Shown here piece after piece: positions 20,972-31,068 of a stretch of 64,000 nt of DNA (the stretch's first letter is position 1; every line of letters starts with the position of its first letter). The position numbers and the translations under genes were made by a program. The DNA lies in assembly GCA_902621345.1 (NCBI GenBank), contig CACNLV010000001.1:310001-374000 (forward strand), given 5' to 3'. Source of the DNA: an uncultured Pelagibacteraceae bacterium. Its GTDB lineage: Bacteria; Pseudomonadota; Alphaproteobacteria; Pelagibacterales; Pelagibacteraceae. Below the pieces are notes generated by a model. That model had not been told where the DNA came from, did not search any database, and saw only the letters and a program-made list of their open reading frames with translations.

Positions 20972-21911
20972 AAATTATTTTCAAGTTATCAGAGCAGGAA
21001 TTTTCACTACTTTTCAAGATGAGGGTCGAAAAAACCTTTATCATATTGGCATTCCTTTTAGTGGAGCAATGGATAAAAGAAATTATTTATTATCAAATAA
21101 ACTTATTGGTAATAAGATAAATTCACCTGCTTTAGAATTTGCGTACCAAGGTCCTTTACTAAAATATTTTGGAAATAAAATTAATATTGCAGTCACAGGC
21201 GATGTAAATTTTAAGATTAAAAAAAAAGATATAATTATTGATGGTAACTGCTATCAATCTTTAAATTTAGAGAATGGTGATGAAGTAGATATTTTATCTA
21301 CCAATAAGTCTGTGTATGGATATTTAGCTATTGGCGGTCAGATAGATTTAAAATATCAATGGTCTAGTTGTTCTACAAATACAAAAGCAACAATTGGTGC
21401 AAATGATGGTAAAAAGCTCGAAAACAAACAAGTGGTAAATATTTCAAAATTGAATAATCAATCAGTGGAAAGAAAATTAAATTATATAAATACTAAAATA
21501 GAAAATATTAGAATAATTAAAGGAACAAATTTTGATTATTTTTCAGATAAAGGAAAAAAAATCTTTCTAGAAAAAGAATTTATTGTTTCGAAGTTAACTG
21601 ATCGTATGGGTATGAGGTTAGATGGACCTAAAATAGAGAATGTTATTGACACCAACATTAAATCAGAAGGACTAATAAAAGGAGCAATACAAGTACCTGC
21701 AGACGGAAATCCCATTGTTATGCTTTCAGATCATGGGACCATAGGAGGCTATCCAAAAATAGGAGTAGTAATAAGCGCTGATTACGACAAATTAGTTCAA
21801 CTATCACCAGGCTCTAAAATAAAGTTTAAGCAGGTTGATTTATCTAGCGCAGAAAATTTATTTAAGTTATATGACTTAGAAACTCAAAATTTAATTTCTC
21901 AAATTGAATGA
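20964..21911 (+). CDS. pxpC: 5-oxoprolinase subunit C (biotin-dependent carboxyltransferase-like)
   Basis: QVIRAGIFTTFQDEGRKNLYHIGIPFSGAMD; IMLSDHGTIGGYPKIGVV. Start at 20964 gives the conserved N-terminus; overlaps pxpB by 8 nt. Confidence 0.92.
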   Translation: MSKNYFQVIRAGIFTTFQDEGRKNLYHIGIPFSGAMDKRNYLLSNKLIGNKINSPALEFAYQGPLLKYFGNKINIAVTGDVNFKIKKKDIIIDGNCYQSLNLENGDEVDILSTNKSVYGYLAIGGQIDLKYQWSSCSTNTKATIGANDGKKLENKQVVNISKLNNQSVERKLNYINTKIENIRIIKGTNFDYFSDKGKKIFLEKEFIVSKLTDRMGMRLDGPKIENVIDTNIKSEGLIKGAIQVPADGNPIVMLSDHGTIGGYPKIGVVISADYDKLVQLSPGSKIKFKQVDLSSAENLFKLYDLETQNLISQIE

Positions 21912-22780
21912 ACATAATTAAAACAATACCTGGACCTTTTCTGGTTTTTTTTGGAGCTGTAAGCTTAAGTTTTGGAGGATTAATTGTTAAGTCTTTCGAA
22001 GGCTCTACGCTCTGGCAAATTTTATTTTGGCGATCATTTTTCTTCATAATTGTTGTTGGTTTTTTTCTTTTATTCACTTATAAAAAAAAATTTTTTAGTG
22101 TTTTAACTAAATCTGGGATACCTGGATTTTTTGGTGGAGCTATTTTATCTTTAGGTTTTGCTAGTTATGTATTTGCTATGTATGAAACTACTGTAGCAAA
22201 CACAAATTTTATTATTCAAACACAAACTCTTTTTTTGGCAATATTTGGTTATGTTTTTTTGAAGGAGACAATATCTAAAGTTACTTTCTTTTGTATATTG
22301 CTTGCTATCTCAGGTATTTTTTTGATGCTTGGAACTTCAATCTCTCCTGGTGAAATGACAGGCAATCTTGTGGCATTTGTAATGCCAATCTCTTTTGCAA
22401 TTTTAATATTAATAGTAAGAAAGTTTCCTGAGGTCGATATGATTCCACTTCAACTAGTAGCAGGTATATTTGCAATGATAATTGGATTATTAATGTCGCC
22501 AACAATAATAATATCTTCAAAAGATATTTTTTTGGGATTTTTAGCAGGTTTTTTTCAATTAGGTTTTGGTTTTATACTTATTACAATTGGGGCTAGGTCA
22601 ACTCCTTCGGCTTTTGTTGGTATAATAATGTTAACAGAGGCTGTTCTAGGTCCATTGTGGGCCTGGATGTTTGCAAATGAGAATCCGCCTTTGTTTGTTT
22701 TAATTGGAGGCTCAATAGTAATTACCGCAGTCGTTTTGCAGTTTTTGAATAAATTTTTAACTAAAAAGAAAGCATATTAA
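21908..22780 (+). CDS. EamA/DMT superfamily transporter
   Basis: 10-TM pattern, two EamA repeats (FLKETISKVTFFCILLAISGIFLM). Confidence 0.85.
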   Translation: MNIIKTIPGPFLVFFGAVSLSFGGLIVKSFEGSTLWQILFWRSFFFIIVVGFFLLFTYKKKFFSVLTKSGIPGFFGGAILSLGFASYVFAMYETTVANTNFIIQTQTLFLAIFGYVFLKETISKVTFFCILLAISGIFLMLGTSISPGEMTGNLVAFVMPISFAILILIVRKFPEVDMIPLQLVAGIFAMIIGLLMSPTIIISSKDIFLGFLAGFFQLGFGFILITIGARSTPSAFVGIIMLTEAVLGPLWAWMFANENPPLFVLIGGSIVITAVVLQFLNKFLTKKKAY

Positions 22781-22820
22781 ACATTTATGTTTGTGTTAAT
22801 TTATGATACAAGGGAACTAA

Positions 22821-22980
22821 TTACGGGAGAGACTACAAATTTTGTAGCGCCGAAGGAGCAACCACCCAGGAATCTCTCAGGCAAAATGGACCGTAACATA
22901 TTAACTCTGGAAAGAGATTAAATTCTCGCCGAAGGAGCAAAACTCTCAGGCAAATATACAGATGGGTAAAAAGAGTTAAT
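22821..22980 (+). ncRNA. Tandem glycine riboswitch (two aptamers) upstream of gcvT
   Basis: Duplicated glycine-aptamer core GCCGAAGGAGCAA...CTCTCAGGCAAA (22849-22884 and 22928-22954). Aptamer 1 P1 ttacgg/ccgtaa (22821-22826/22891-22896); aptamer 2 P1 attaactct/agagttaat (22900-22908/22972-22980); gcvT directly downstream. Confidence 0.96.
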
Positions 22981-24084
22981 ATGGATACAAAAAAAACATC
23001 GCTTTATCAATTGCATCAAGATAGCAAAGCAAAATTTGTAGAATTTGCAGGATATCAAATGCCAATTCAATATTCTGAGGGTATTGTTGAAGAACATAGG
23101 TTCACAAGAAACCATTCTGGTATTTTTGATGTTTCGCATATGGGTCAATTATTTATCTATGGCCAAGAGGATTTAGTCGATGATTTAGAGAGAATTTTTC
23201 CATTAGACTTAAAAAATTTAAAACTAAATCACTCAAAATATAGTTTTTTAATGAGTGACAATGCCGGAATTTATGATGATTTAATAATCACTAAAATTAA
23301 AGATGGCTTTTTGATAATTCTAAACGCTGCTTGTAAAGAAAATGATTTTAAAATTTTAAAGGTACTATTAAATGATAAATATAAAATGGTTTTGGATGAA
23401 GAAAGATCTTTAATTGCAATCCAAGGACCTAAATCTGTACAAATTCTTAAGAGTGTTATTGAAGGTGTTGAAAATTTAAATTTCATGTCAGGTAACTGGT
23501 TTACACTGGATGACCAAAATATTTATGTTACAAGATCAGGATACACAGGTGAAGATGGTTTCGAGGTATCACTAACTAATGAATTTGCAGACGGGTTTAC
23601 AAGAAGATTAATTGACAAAGGTGCAAAATTAATTGGTCTTGGAGCACGAGATACATTAAGATTGGAAGCTGGTCTATGCCTGTATGGTCATGAACTAAGT
23701 AAAGACAAGACTCCAGTTGAGGCAAATTTGAAATGGGCTATTTCAAAAGATAGAATTTCAAAAGGAAACTTTATTGGATCAGATATAATTACTAAACAAT
23801 TAAACAATGGAGTGAGTAAGATAAGAGTAGGGATAAAGCCAGAGGGAAGAATAATCGCTAGAGAAAAAACTAAAATTTATAATGAAACCGATTTAGAAAT
23901 TGGTGAAATAACAAGTGGAACGTTTGGACCAAGTGTTAATGGCCCTGTAGCCATGGGATACGTGGAAAATGAATTTTCAAAAAAAAATACTAAAATATTT
24001 TTAGAAGTTAGAGGTAAAAAGCATCCAGCTACAATTTGCAGTTTGCCTTTTTATAAAAAAAGTTATGTAAAAGGAGTTATTTAA
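22981..24084 (+). CDS. gcvT: Glycine cleavage system T protein (aminomethyltransferase)
   Basis: [51 protein letters not shown]. Confidence 0.95.
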   Translation: MDTKKTSLYQLHQDSKAKFVEFAGYQMPIQYSEGIVEEHRFTRNHSGIFDVSHMGQLFIYGQEDLVDDLERIFPLDLKNLKLNHSKYSFLMSDNAGIYDDLIITKIKDGFLIILNAACKENDFKILKVLLNDKYKMVLDEERSLIAIQGPKSVQILKSVIEGVENLNFMSGNWFTLDDQNIYVTRSGYTGEDGFEVSLTNEFADGFTRRLIDKGAKLIGLGARDTLRLEAGLCLYGHELSKDKTPVEANLKWAISKDRISKGNFIGSDIITKQLNNGVSKIRVGIKPEGRIIAREKTKIYNETDLEIGEITSGTFGPSVNGPVAMGYVENEFSKKNTKIFLEVRGKKHPATICSLPFYKKSYVKGVI

Positions 24085-24464
24085 TGAGTGAAGTAAAATA
24101 TTCTAAAGAACACGAGTGGATTAAATTAGAGGGGGATATAGCCACTATAGGGATAACTAAGCATGCAACAGAAATGCTCGGAGATATAGTTTTTACAGAA
24201 CTTCCAGAAAAAGGATCTAATGTAGATAAAGATGGAACAGCAGGGGTAGTAGAATCCACAAAAGCTGCAAGTGATGTATATACACCGGTAAGTGGCGAAG
24301 TTGTCGATTTAAATCAATCTATTGTTGATGACCCATCGAAAATAAATCAGGATCCAGAAAATTCTGCTTGGTTCTTTAAATTGAAAATTAAAGATAAGTC
24401 AGAGATGGATACTTTAATGAATAAAGATGAATACGATAAATTTGCAAAGGAGAGCTCAGCGTAA
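24084..24464 (+). CDS. gcvH: Glycine cleavage system H protein
   Basis: [21 protein letters not shown]...[20 protein letters not shown] (lipoyl-lysine motif). Confidence 0.97.
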   Translation: MSEVKYSKEHEWIKLEGDIATIGITKHATEMLGDIVFTELPEKGSNVDKDGTAGVVESTKAASDVYTPVSGEVVDLNQSIVDDPSKINQDPENSAWFFKLKIKDKSEMDTLMNKDEYDKFAKESSA

Positions 24465-27334
24465 TGTTACAAAATTCACAAAAAGATTTTTTACAAAGAC
24501 ACATCGGTCCTACAGAAGAGGATCAATTAAAAATGCTCAAAAAATTAAATTATAAATCTCTGGATGATTTAATAGACAATACTGTGCCAGAAAAAATACA
24601 GTTTAAGGGTCAACTCAATATTGGTGATTCGAATTCAGAATATGAGGCGTTAAGAAAACTAAAAGCAATTTCAAAAAAAAATCAAATTTACTCAAATTTT
24701 ATTGGTATGGGTTATTATGGAACGTATACACCATATGTAATTTTAAGAAATATATTAGAAAATCCGGGTTGGTATACTTCTTATACACCCTATCAGCCAG
24801 AGGTAGCTCAAGGAAGATTAGAAATGTTATTAAACTTTCAACAAATGATTGTTGATTTTACAGGAATGGATATTGCAAATGCATCTTTACTTGATGAAGG
24901 CACAGCAGCAGCAGAGGCTATGGGCTTAAGTCACAGACTAAATAAAAGTGACAGTAATTTAGTTTTTGTTTCAGAAAATTGTCACCCACAAACACTTAAC
25001 GTTATACAAACTAGAGCAGAGCCTATGGGTTTAAAAGTTCTTGTTGGAAATGAGGACAAAGTTTTAGAACAGTTAAAAGAGGATATTGTTTGTGGAATTT
25101 TACAGTATCCTGGAACTTTAGGTGACATTAAGGATCCTAGTGAGGCAATAAGCAAGATTCATAAAAAAAATGGTAAAGCAGTTTTAGCATGTGACCTTCT
25201 CGCCCTTGCTAAACTAAAAACACCAAGAGAGCTTGGAGCTGATATTGCAGTCGGTAGTTCTCAAAGGTTCGGTATTCCTATGGGTTATGGCGGACCTCAT
25301 GCAGCATTTTTTGCAACGAAAGATGAATATAAAAGATCAATGCCGGGAAGGATAGTTGGCGTTTCTGTAGATAGGCATGGAAATAAAGCTTACAGATTAT
25401 CACTACAGACCAGAGAGCAACATATCAGAAGAGATAAAGCTACAAGCAACATTTGTACCGCTCAAGCCTTGTTAGCAATAGTTTCTGCAGCATATGCTAT
25501 TTATCATGGTCCAAATGGAATAAAAAATATTTCTGAGAGAGTATCTCAATTAGCAAAAAATTTTGCTGATAAGATAAAGCAATCTGGATATGAATTATAT
25601 TCAGATTATTTTTTTGATACAGTAACAATTATTACCAAAGAAAAGACTGATCAAATATTTAAAAATGCTTTAGCTCAAAAAGTAAATATAAGAAAAGTAA
25701 ATTCAGAAATGCTTGCCGTCTCTTTTGATGAAAAGAAAAATGTTTATAGAGTAAATCAATTATTAAAAATTTTTAACGCTGCGGAATCCATCAAAAAAGA
25801 AGATCCTACAGTAAGTTTACCTAATTTACCAAAAAATTTATTAAGAAGTTCTAAATATTTAGAACATCCTGTTTTTAATTCATATCACTCAGAGACAGAA
25901 ATGCTTAGATATCTTAAGAAGTTAGAAGATAAAGATATAGCTCTCAATAGAACTATGATTGCCCTGGGTTCATGTACAATGAAGTTAAATGCTACTGCAG
26001 AAATGATACCTATTTCATGGAGAGAATTAGCAGAGCCTCATCCATTTGTGCCTATTGAACAGATGGAAGGATATAGAACAATGTTCACAGATCTTAAAAA
26101 TTGGTTAAGATCAATTACTGGTTTTTCAGGAGTTTCACTACAGCCTAATGCTGGTGCTCAAGGTGAATATGCAGGGTTAATGGTAATAAGAAAATATCAT
26201 TTAGATAGAGGCGATAATAATAGAAATATATGTTTAATACCAAGTTCAGCACATGGGACTAATCCAGCAAGTGCCCAAATGGTTGGAATGAAAGTTGTTG
26301 TAATTAATTGCGATAAAGAGGGAAATGTTGATTTTGAGGATTTAAAGAAAAAAGCTGAATTACATTCTGAAAATCTTGGAGCGTTGATGGTTACCTATCC
26401 ATCTACACATGGAGTTTTTGAGGAAAAAATATCAGACATTTGTGATTTAATTCATAAACACGGAGGTCAAGTTTATATGGATGGAGCAAATTTAAATGCT
26501 TTAGTAGGAATCGCAAAACCTGGAAATTTTGGTCCTGATGTTTGTCATATTAACTTACACAAAACATTTTGTATTCCACATGGTGGGGGAGGACCTGGAA
26601 TGGGACCGATTGCATGTAAAAGACATTTGCAAGTTTATCTGCCTAATCATCCAGTTGTCAAAGATTGTGGGCCCGCAACAGGAATTGGTGCAGTTTCAGC
26701 TGCTCCATGGGGAAGCTCAAGTATTTTGTCAATTTCATGGATGTACATTAAGATGATGGGGTCTGAAGGACTTAAATTGGCTACTAAAATTGCAATTTTA
26801 AACGCCAATTATATTGCCAATAGACTTAAAGATCATTTTCCTATTTTATATAAAGGTTCAAAAGGTAACGTAGCTCATGAATGTATAATTGATATCAGAA
26901 CAATTAAGTCTGACACTGGAGTCACTGAAGAAGATATCGCTAAAAGATTAATTGATTATGGGTTTCATGCTCCAACAATGTCATGGCCAGTAGCCGGTAC
27001 AATGATGATTGAACCCACTGAAAGTGAGAGTTTGTCAGAGCTTGATAGATTCTGTGACACATTAATTAATATCAAACAAGAAATAGATAAAATTAAGTCT
27101 GGAAAATTTGATAAAGTTGATAATCCAATTAAGAATGCTCCTCATACAGATATGGAACTTGCTTCAGATGAATGGGGGCATAAATATTCTAGAGAAGAAG
27201 CAGCCTATCCAGCCAAATTTTTAAAATTAAATAAATTTTGGCCTCCGGTTGCTCGCGTAGATAATGTTTATGGAGATAAGAATATCTTTTGCACTTGTCC
27301 GAGTATGGATGAATTTAAAGAAGACGCAGCTTAA
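24464..27334 (+). CDS. gcvP: Glycine dehydrogenase (decarboxylating), single-chain P protein
   Basis: [11 protein letters not shown], PLP site [22 protein letters not shown]; 956 aa. Confidence 0.97.
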   Translation: [956 protein letters not shown]

Positions 27335-27337
27335 TTA

Positions 27338-28576
27338 ATGAAAATAGCTGTAATCGGCTCAGGTATATCGGGTTTAAGCGCAGCTTATTATTTATCAAAA
27401 AAACATCAAGTGGATCTTTTTGAGAGAGAAGATCACTTTGGAGGACACTCTTATACCATTGATGTAATTCTTAATAAAAAAAAAGTATCTGTTGATGTGG
27501 GATTTATTGTATTTAATCATCAGACATATCCAAATTTAATTAATTTTTTTAAAGAGATTGATATTGAAATTGAAAAAAGTGATATGTCATTTTCTGTCTC
27601 TGTAGAAAACACTAATTATGAGTATTGTGGTAAAGGTTTATCAGGTATCTTTGCTAACAAATCTAACTTATTGAATATTGAATTTCTCAAAATGTTTTTT
27701 GATATTTTGAAATTTTATAAAACTTGTGACAATATCTCAGAAATTGATCAAAAAATAACTTTAGATAATTTTTTAAAAAAAAATAAATGGTCCAGAGGTT
27801 TCATTAATTATCACATTATACCAATGGTGTCTGCGATTTGGTCTATGCCACCATATGAGGCCGGTAAAATGCCTATGAGTTTTTTTTTAAAATTTTTTCA
27901 AAATCATGGTCTATTTAAACTTAAAAACAGACCTCAGTGGTACACTGTCACTCAAAGAAGTAGAGCATATGTCAATAAAGTTTTATCTCTAATCAGTGGT
28001 CAGTATTACAAAAACTATGTAATAAAATCTGTTAAAAGAATCTCATCAGGATTACAAGTTTATTATGGCCGCAATAATGAGTTTTTCCAATATGACAAGA
28101 TCGTTCTTGCAACTCATGCAAATGAAGCTTTAAATTTAATAGATAATCCATTAGATGAGGAAAGAAATATTTTATCAAATTTTAGTTACAGAGAAAATTT
28201 AGCAATATTGCATACAGATGAAAATATAATGCCTAAAAATAAAGATGTATGGTCCTCATGGAATTCTTTTGTTGATAAAAACAATACAAACAAAAACTCA
28301 CTTTCATACTGGTTAAATCTTCTTCAAAACTTAAAAAATGAAAAAAATATATTTTTGACTTTAAATCCTATAAAAAAAATATCTGAGGATAAAATTTTAA
28401 AGAAAATTAATTTTACACATCCTTATTACGATCAAAAAGCTTTAGATAATCAAAAAAATTTGAAAAACATTCAAAACAAAGAAAATATATTATTTTGTGG
28501 AAGTTATTTCGGTTACGGTTTTCATGAGGATGGCATAAAATCATCAATTGAAATGTTAAAAAACTTAAATGATTAG
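27338..28576 (+). CDS. NAD(P)/FAD-dependent (amine-oxidase-like) oxidoreductase of the DUF1365/CFA cluster
   Basis: KIAVIGSGISGLSAAYYLSKKHQVDLFEREDHFGGHSYT Rossmann fingerprint. Confidence 0.88.
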   Translation: MKIAVIGSGISGLSAAYYLSKKHQVDLFEREDHFGGHSYTIDVILNKKKVSVDVGFIVFNHQTYPNLINFFKEIDIEIEKSDMSFSVSVENTNYEYCGKGLSGIFANKSNLLNIEFLKMFFDILKFYKTCDNISEIDQKITLDNFLKKNKWSRGFINYHIIPMVSAIWSMPPYEAGKMPMSFFLKFFQNHGLFKLKNRPQWYTVTQRSRAYVNKVLSLISGQYYKNYVIKSVKRISSGLQVYYGRNNEFFQYDKIVLATHANEALNLIDNPLDEERNILSNFSYRENLAILHTDENIMPKNKDVWSSWNSFVDKNNTNKNSLSYWLNLLQNLKNEKNIFLTLNPIKKISEDKILKKINFTHPYYDQKALDNQKNLKNIQNKENILFCGSYFGYGFHEDGIKSSIEMLKNLND

Positions 28577-29330
28577 TTCAATTTATAATGGTACGGTAAT
28601 TCACAAAAGATTTAAACCTAAAACTCATTTTTTTAAATATAGTGTATTTTCATTATTAATAGACTTATCGGAGTTAGACGAGATAGATAAAAATATTAAG
28701 TTTTTTTCGTTTAATAAATTTAACTTAATAAGTTTTTTCGAAAAGGATCATGGGAGTAGAGATGGGACTTCATTAATCTCATGGGTAAAAAAAAATTTAG
28801 ATGAAAATAAAATCAACTCAAAAGATATAAAAATAAAACTACTATGTTATCCAAGAATTTTTGGATATGTTTTTAATCCCTTAAGTGTTTTTTTTATCTA
28901 CGATGTTAATGATAAATTAATTGCTATTTTATACGAAGTTAAGAATACATTTGGTGAACAACATACATATATTTTTAAAGTTGAAGACGACTCTAAATTT
29001 TTTCAACATAACTGTTCGAAAAAATTTCATGTGTCACCGTTCATAGAGATGGATTGTAATTATTTTTTTAGAATCCTAAAACCCTGCGAAAGAATATCTG
29101 TCATTATAGATCAATACCAGTCTAATGAAAAAATCTTATATGCATCTCAGGATGGAAAAAGAAAAGACTTAAATAGTAGAGAATTATTAAAATCATACAT
29201 AAAACACCCACTTATGACTTTTAAAATAATATCTGCGATACATTTTGAAGCGTTTAAACTGTGGACCAAAGGTATTAAATTTATTCAAAGAAAATTAAAA
29301 ATTAAAAATAACATTACTTTTGAGAGCTGA
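28569..29330 (+). CDS. DUF1365 family protein
   Basis: IYNGTVIHKRFKPKTHFFKYSVFSLLIDL, LCYPRIFGYVFNPLSVFFIYD, FHVSPFIEMD; lies between FAD oxidoreductase and CFA synthase. Confidence 0.88.
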   Translation: MISSIYNGTVIHKRFKPKTHFFKYSVFSLLIDLSELDEIDKNIKFFSFNKFNLISFFEKDHGSRDGTSLISWVKKNLDENKINSKDIKIKLLCYPRIFGYVFNPLSVFFIYDVNDKLIAILYEVKNTFGEQHTYIFKVEDDSKFFQHNCSKKFHVSPFIEMDCNYFFRILKPCERISVIIDQYQSNEKILYASQDGKRKDLNSRELLKSYIKHPLMTFKIISAIHFEAFKLWTKGIKFIQRKLKIKNNITFES

Positions 29331-30508
29331 TGAATTTAAGTACAGTTTCCGATAAAATTGTCTTTAGCATTTTGAAAGATATAAAATTTGGTCATTTAGA
29401 GCTAACTAATTACGATAATAAAAACTATAGTTTTGGGAACATCAAAGATTCTTTACATGCAGATATAAAGATAAAAAATAAAAATTTTACGTTTAATTTA
29501 ATTAAATCAGGTAGTGTAGGCCTTGCAGAGTCTTATATGAAAGACGAATTTGAGACAAATAATTTATCTAATTTGATAGAGATCACAGCAAGAAATATTA
29601 AACAAATTCACAAATTTTCTGGATTGTTAGATCTTTCTTTCATTAATTACTTAAAAAGTATTTTTGTAAAGAATACGAAAAATAGAAGTAAAACAAATAT
29701 TTCAAAACATTATGATCTTGGGAATGAATTCTTTTCTTTATGGTTAGATAAGACTCTAACTTATTCAAGCGCGATATTTGATGAGAAGAATAAAAATTTA
29801 TCTGACGCTCAAAATAATAAATATCAAAAATTGATAGATTTAATAAAGCCTGGAGTCGGAGATAAAGTTCTAGAAATAGGTTGTGGCTGGGGAGGTTTTG
29901 CTGAATATCTTGGAAAAAAATACGATGTTAAATTAGATTGTATTACAATTTCAAAAAAACAATTCGAGTATGCAAAAGAAAGAATTTATAGGTGCGGACT
30001 AAATGAAAAAGTTAATGTCCAAATAAAAGATTATAGAGATTTAAAAGAAAAATATAATTCTATTGCATCCATAGAAATGATCGAGGCGGTAGGCAAAAAT
30101 TATTTGGAAGGCTACTTTAAAACAATTAAAGATAATTTATCAAGCAATGGAAGTGCTGCTATTCAAGCAATAACAATTGATGACAATCTTTTTGACAGAT
30201 ACAAATATAAACAAGACTTCATTCAAAAATATATTTTTCCTGGTGGCTTTCTTCCCAATAAAGGAAGTATAGATAAATATGTTTTAAAAAATGGTTTAGC
30301 TATAAAATCTTATGAATCTTATGCTGATCATTACTCAAATACACTTGCTATTTGGAGAAATGAATTTAACAAAAAATGGGAATTAATTAAGAAACAAGGT
30401 TTTGATTTAACATTTAAAAGAATGTGGGAGTTTTATTTATCTTATTGTGAAGCAGGCTTTAAGTCTAAAAATATCGATTTAATTCAATTTTCAATACAAA
30501 ACAAATAG
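29330..30508 (+). CDS. cfa: Cyclopropane-fatty-acyl-phospholipid synthase family SAM-dependent methyltransferase
   Basis: ISKHYDLGNEFFSLWLDKTLTYSSAIF, VLEIGCGWGGFAEYLGKKYDVKLDCITISKKQFEYA. Confidence 0.93.
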   Translation: MNLSTVSDKIVFSILKDIKFGHLELTNYDNKNYSFGNIKDSLHADIKIKNKNFTFNLIKSGSVGLAESYMKDEFETNNLSNLIEITARNIKQIHKFSGLLDLSFINYLKSIFVKNTKNRSKTNISKHYDLGNEFFSLWLDKTLTYSSAIFDEKNKNLSDAQNNKYQKLIDLIKPGVGDKVLEIGCGWGGFAEYLGKKYDVKLDCITISKKQFEYAKERIYRCGLNEKVNVQIKDYRDLKEKYNSIASIEMIEAVGKNYLEGYFKTIKDNLSSNGSAAIQAITIDDNLFDRYKYKQDFIQKYIFPGGFLPNKGSIDKYVLKNGLAIKSYESYADHYSNTLAIWRNEFNKKWELIKKQGFDLTFKRMWEFYLSYCEAGFKSKNIDLIQFSIQNK

Positions 30509-30519
30509 TAGAGGAGACA

Positions 30520-31068
30520 ATGCGCGACATAAAATTTTTTAAACCAATTCTATTGATAATTTCTCTGTTCTTAATTACAAACTGCTCAAATAATAGTCCA
30601 ATGAAACCAGAAGATTTTATAAATAAAAAACCTAGATTAATAATTGAGGAATATTTGTCAGGCAATGTAAAAGCTTGGGGTGTTTTACAGAATAGATCTG
30701 GAAAAGTTATAAGACAGTTTTCAGCAGATCTAGATGGTAAATGGAATGGAAATCAATTAATCCTTGATGAAAAATTTAATTGGGATGATGGTGAAATTCA
30801 AACACGACAATGGCAAATTACCAAAATTGATGAAAATAATTATGAAGGTACAGCTGGTGATGTAGTTGGTAAAGCAAAGGGGTATTCATATGGTCCAGCA
30901 TTCAAATTTGAGTATATTTTACTAGTTCCCGTAAAAGGCAAACAAATGAAAATTACTTTCGATGATTGGATTTTTAAACAAGATGATAGAGTAGCTATAA
31001 ATAAAGCAACAATGACTAAGTTTGGTTTTAAGGTAGCAGAATTAACAGTTGTTTTTGTTAAAGACTAA
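30520..31068 (+). CDS. DUF3833 family lipoprotein
   Basis: Lipobox-like LFLITNCSN; IEEYLSGNVKAWGVLQNRSGKVIRQFSADLDGKW; position after cfa. Confidence 0.8.
   Translation: MRDIKFFKPILLIISLFLITNCSNNSPMKPEDFINKKPRLIIEEYLSGNVKAWGVLQNRSGKVIRQFSADLDGKWNGNQLILDEKFNWDDGEIQTRQWQITKIDENNYEGTAGDVVGKAKGYSYGPAFKFEYILLVPVKGKQMKITFDDWIFKQDDRVAINKATMTKFGFKVAELTVVFVKD

Noticed and set aside
22918-23148. Minus-strand 76-aa ORF opposite the riboswitch and gcvT start
   Set aside because: It is antisense to the conserved glycine aptamer and gcvT N-terminus; no domain signature.
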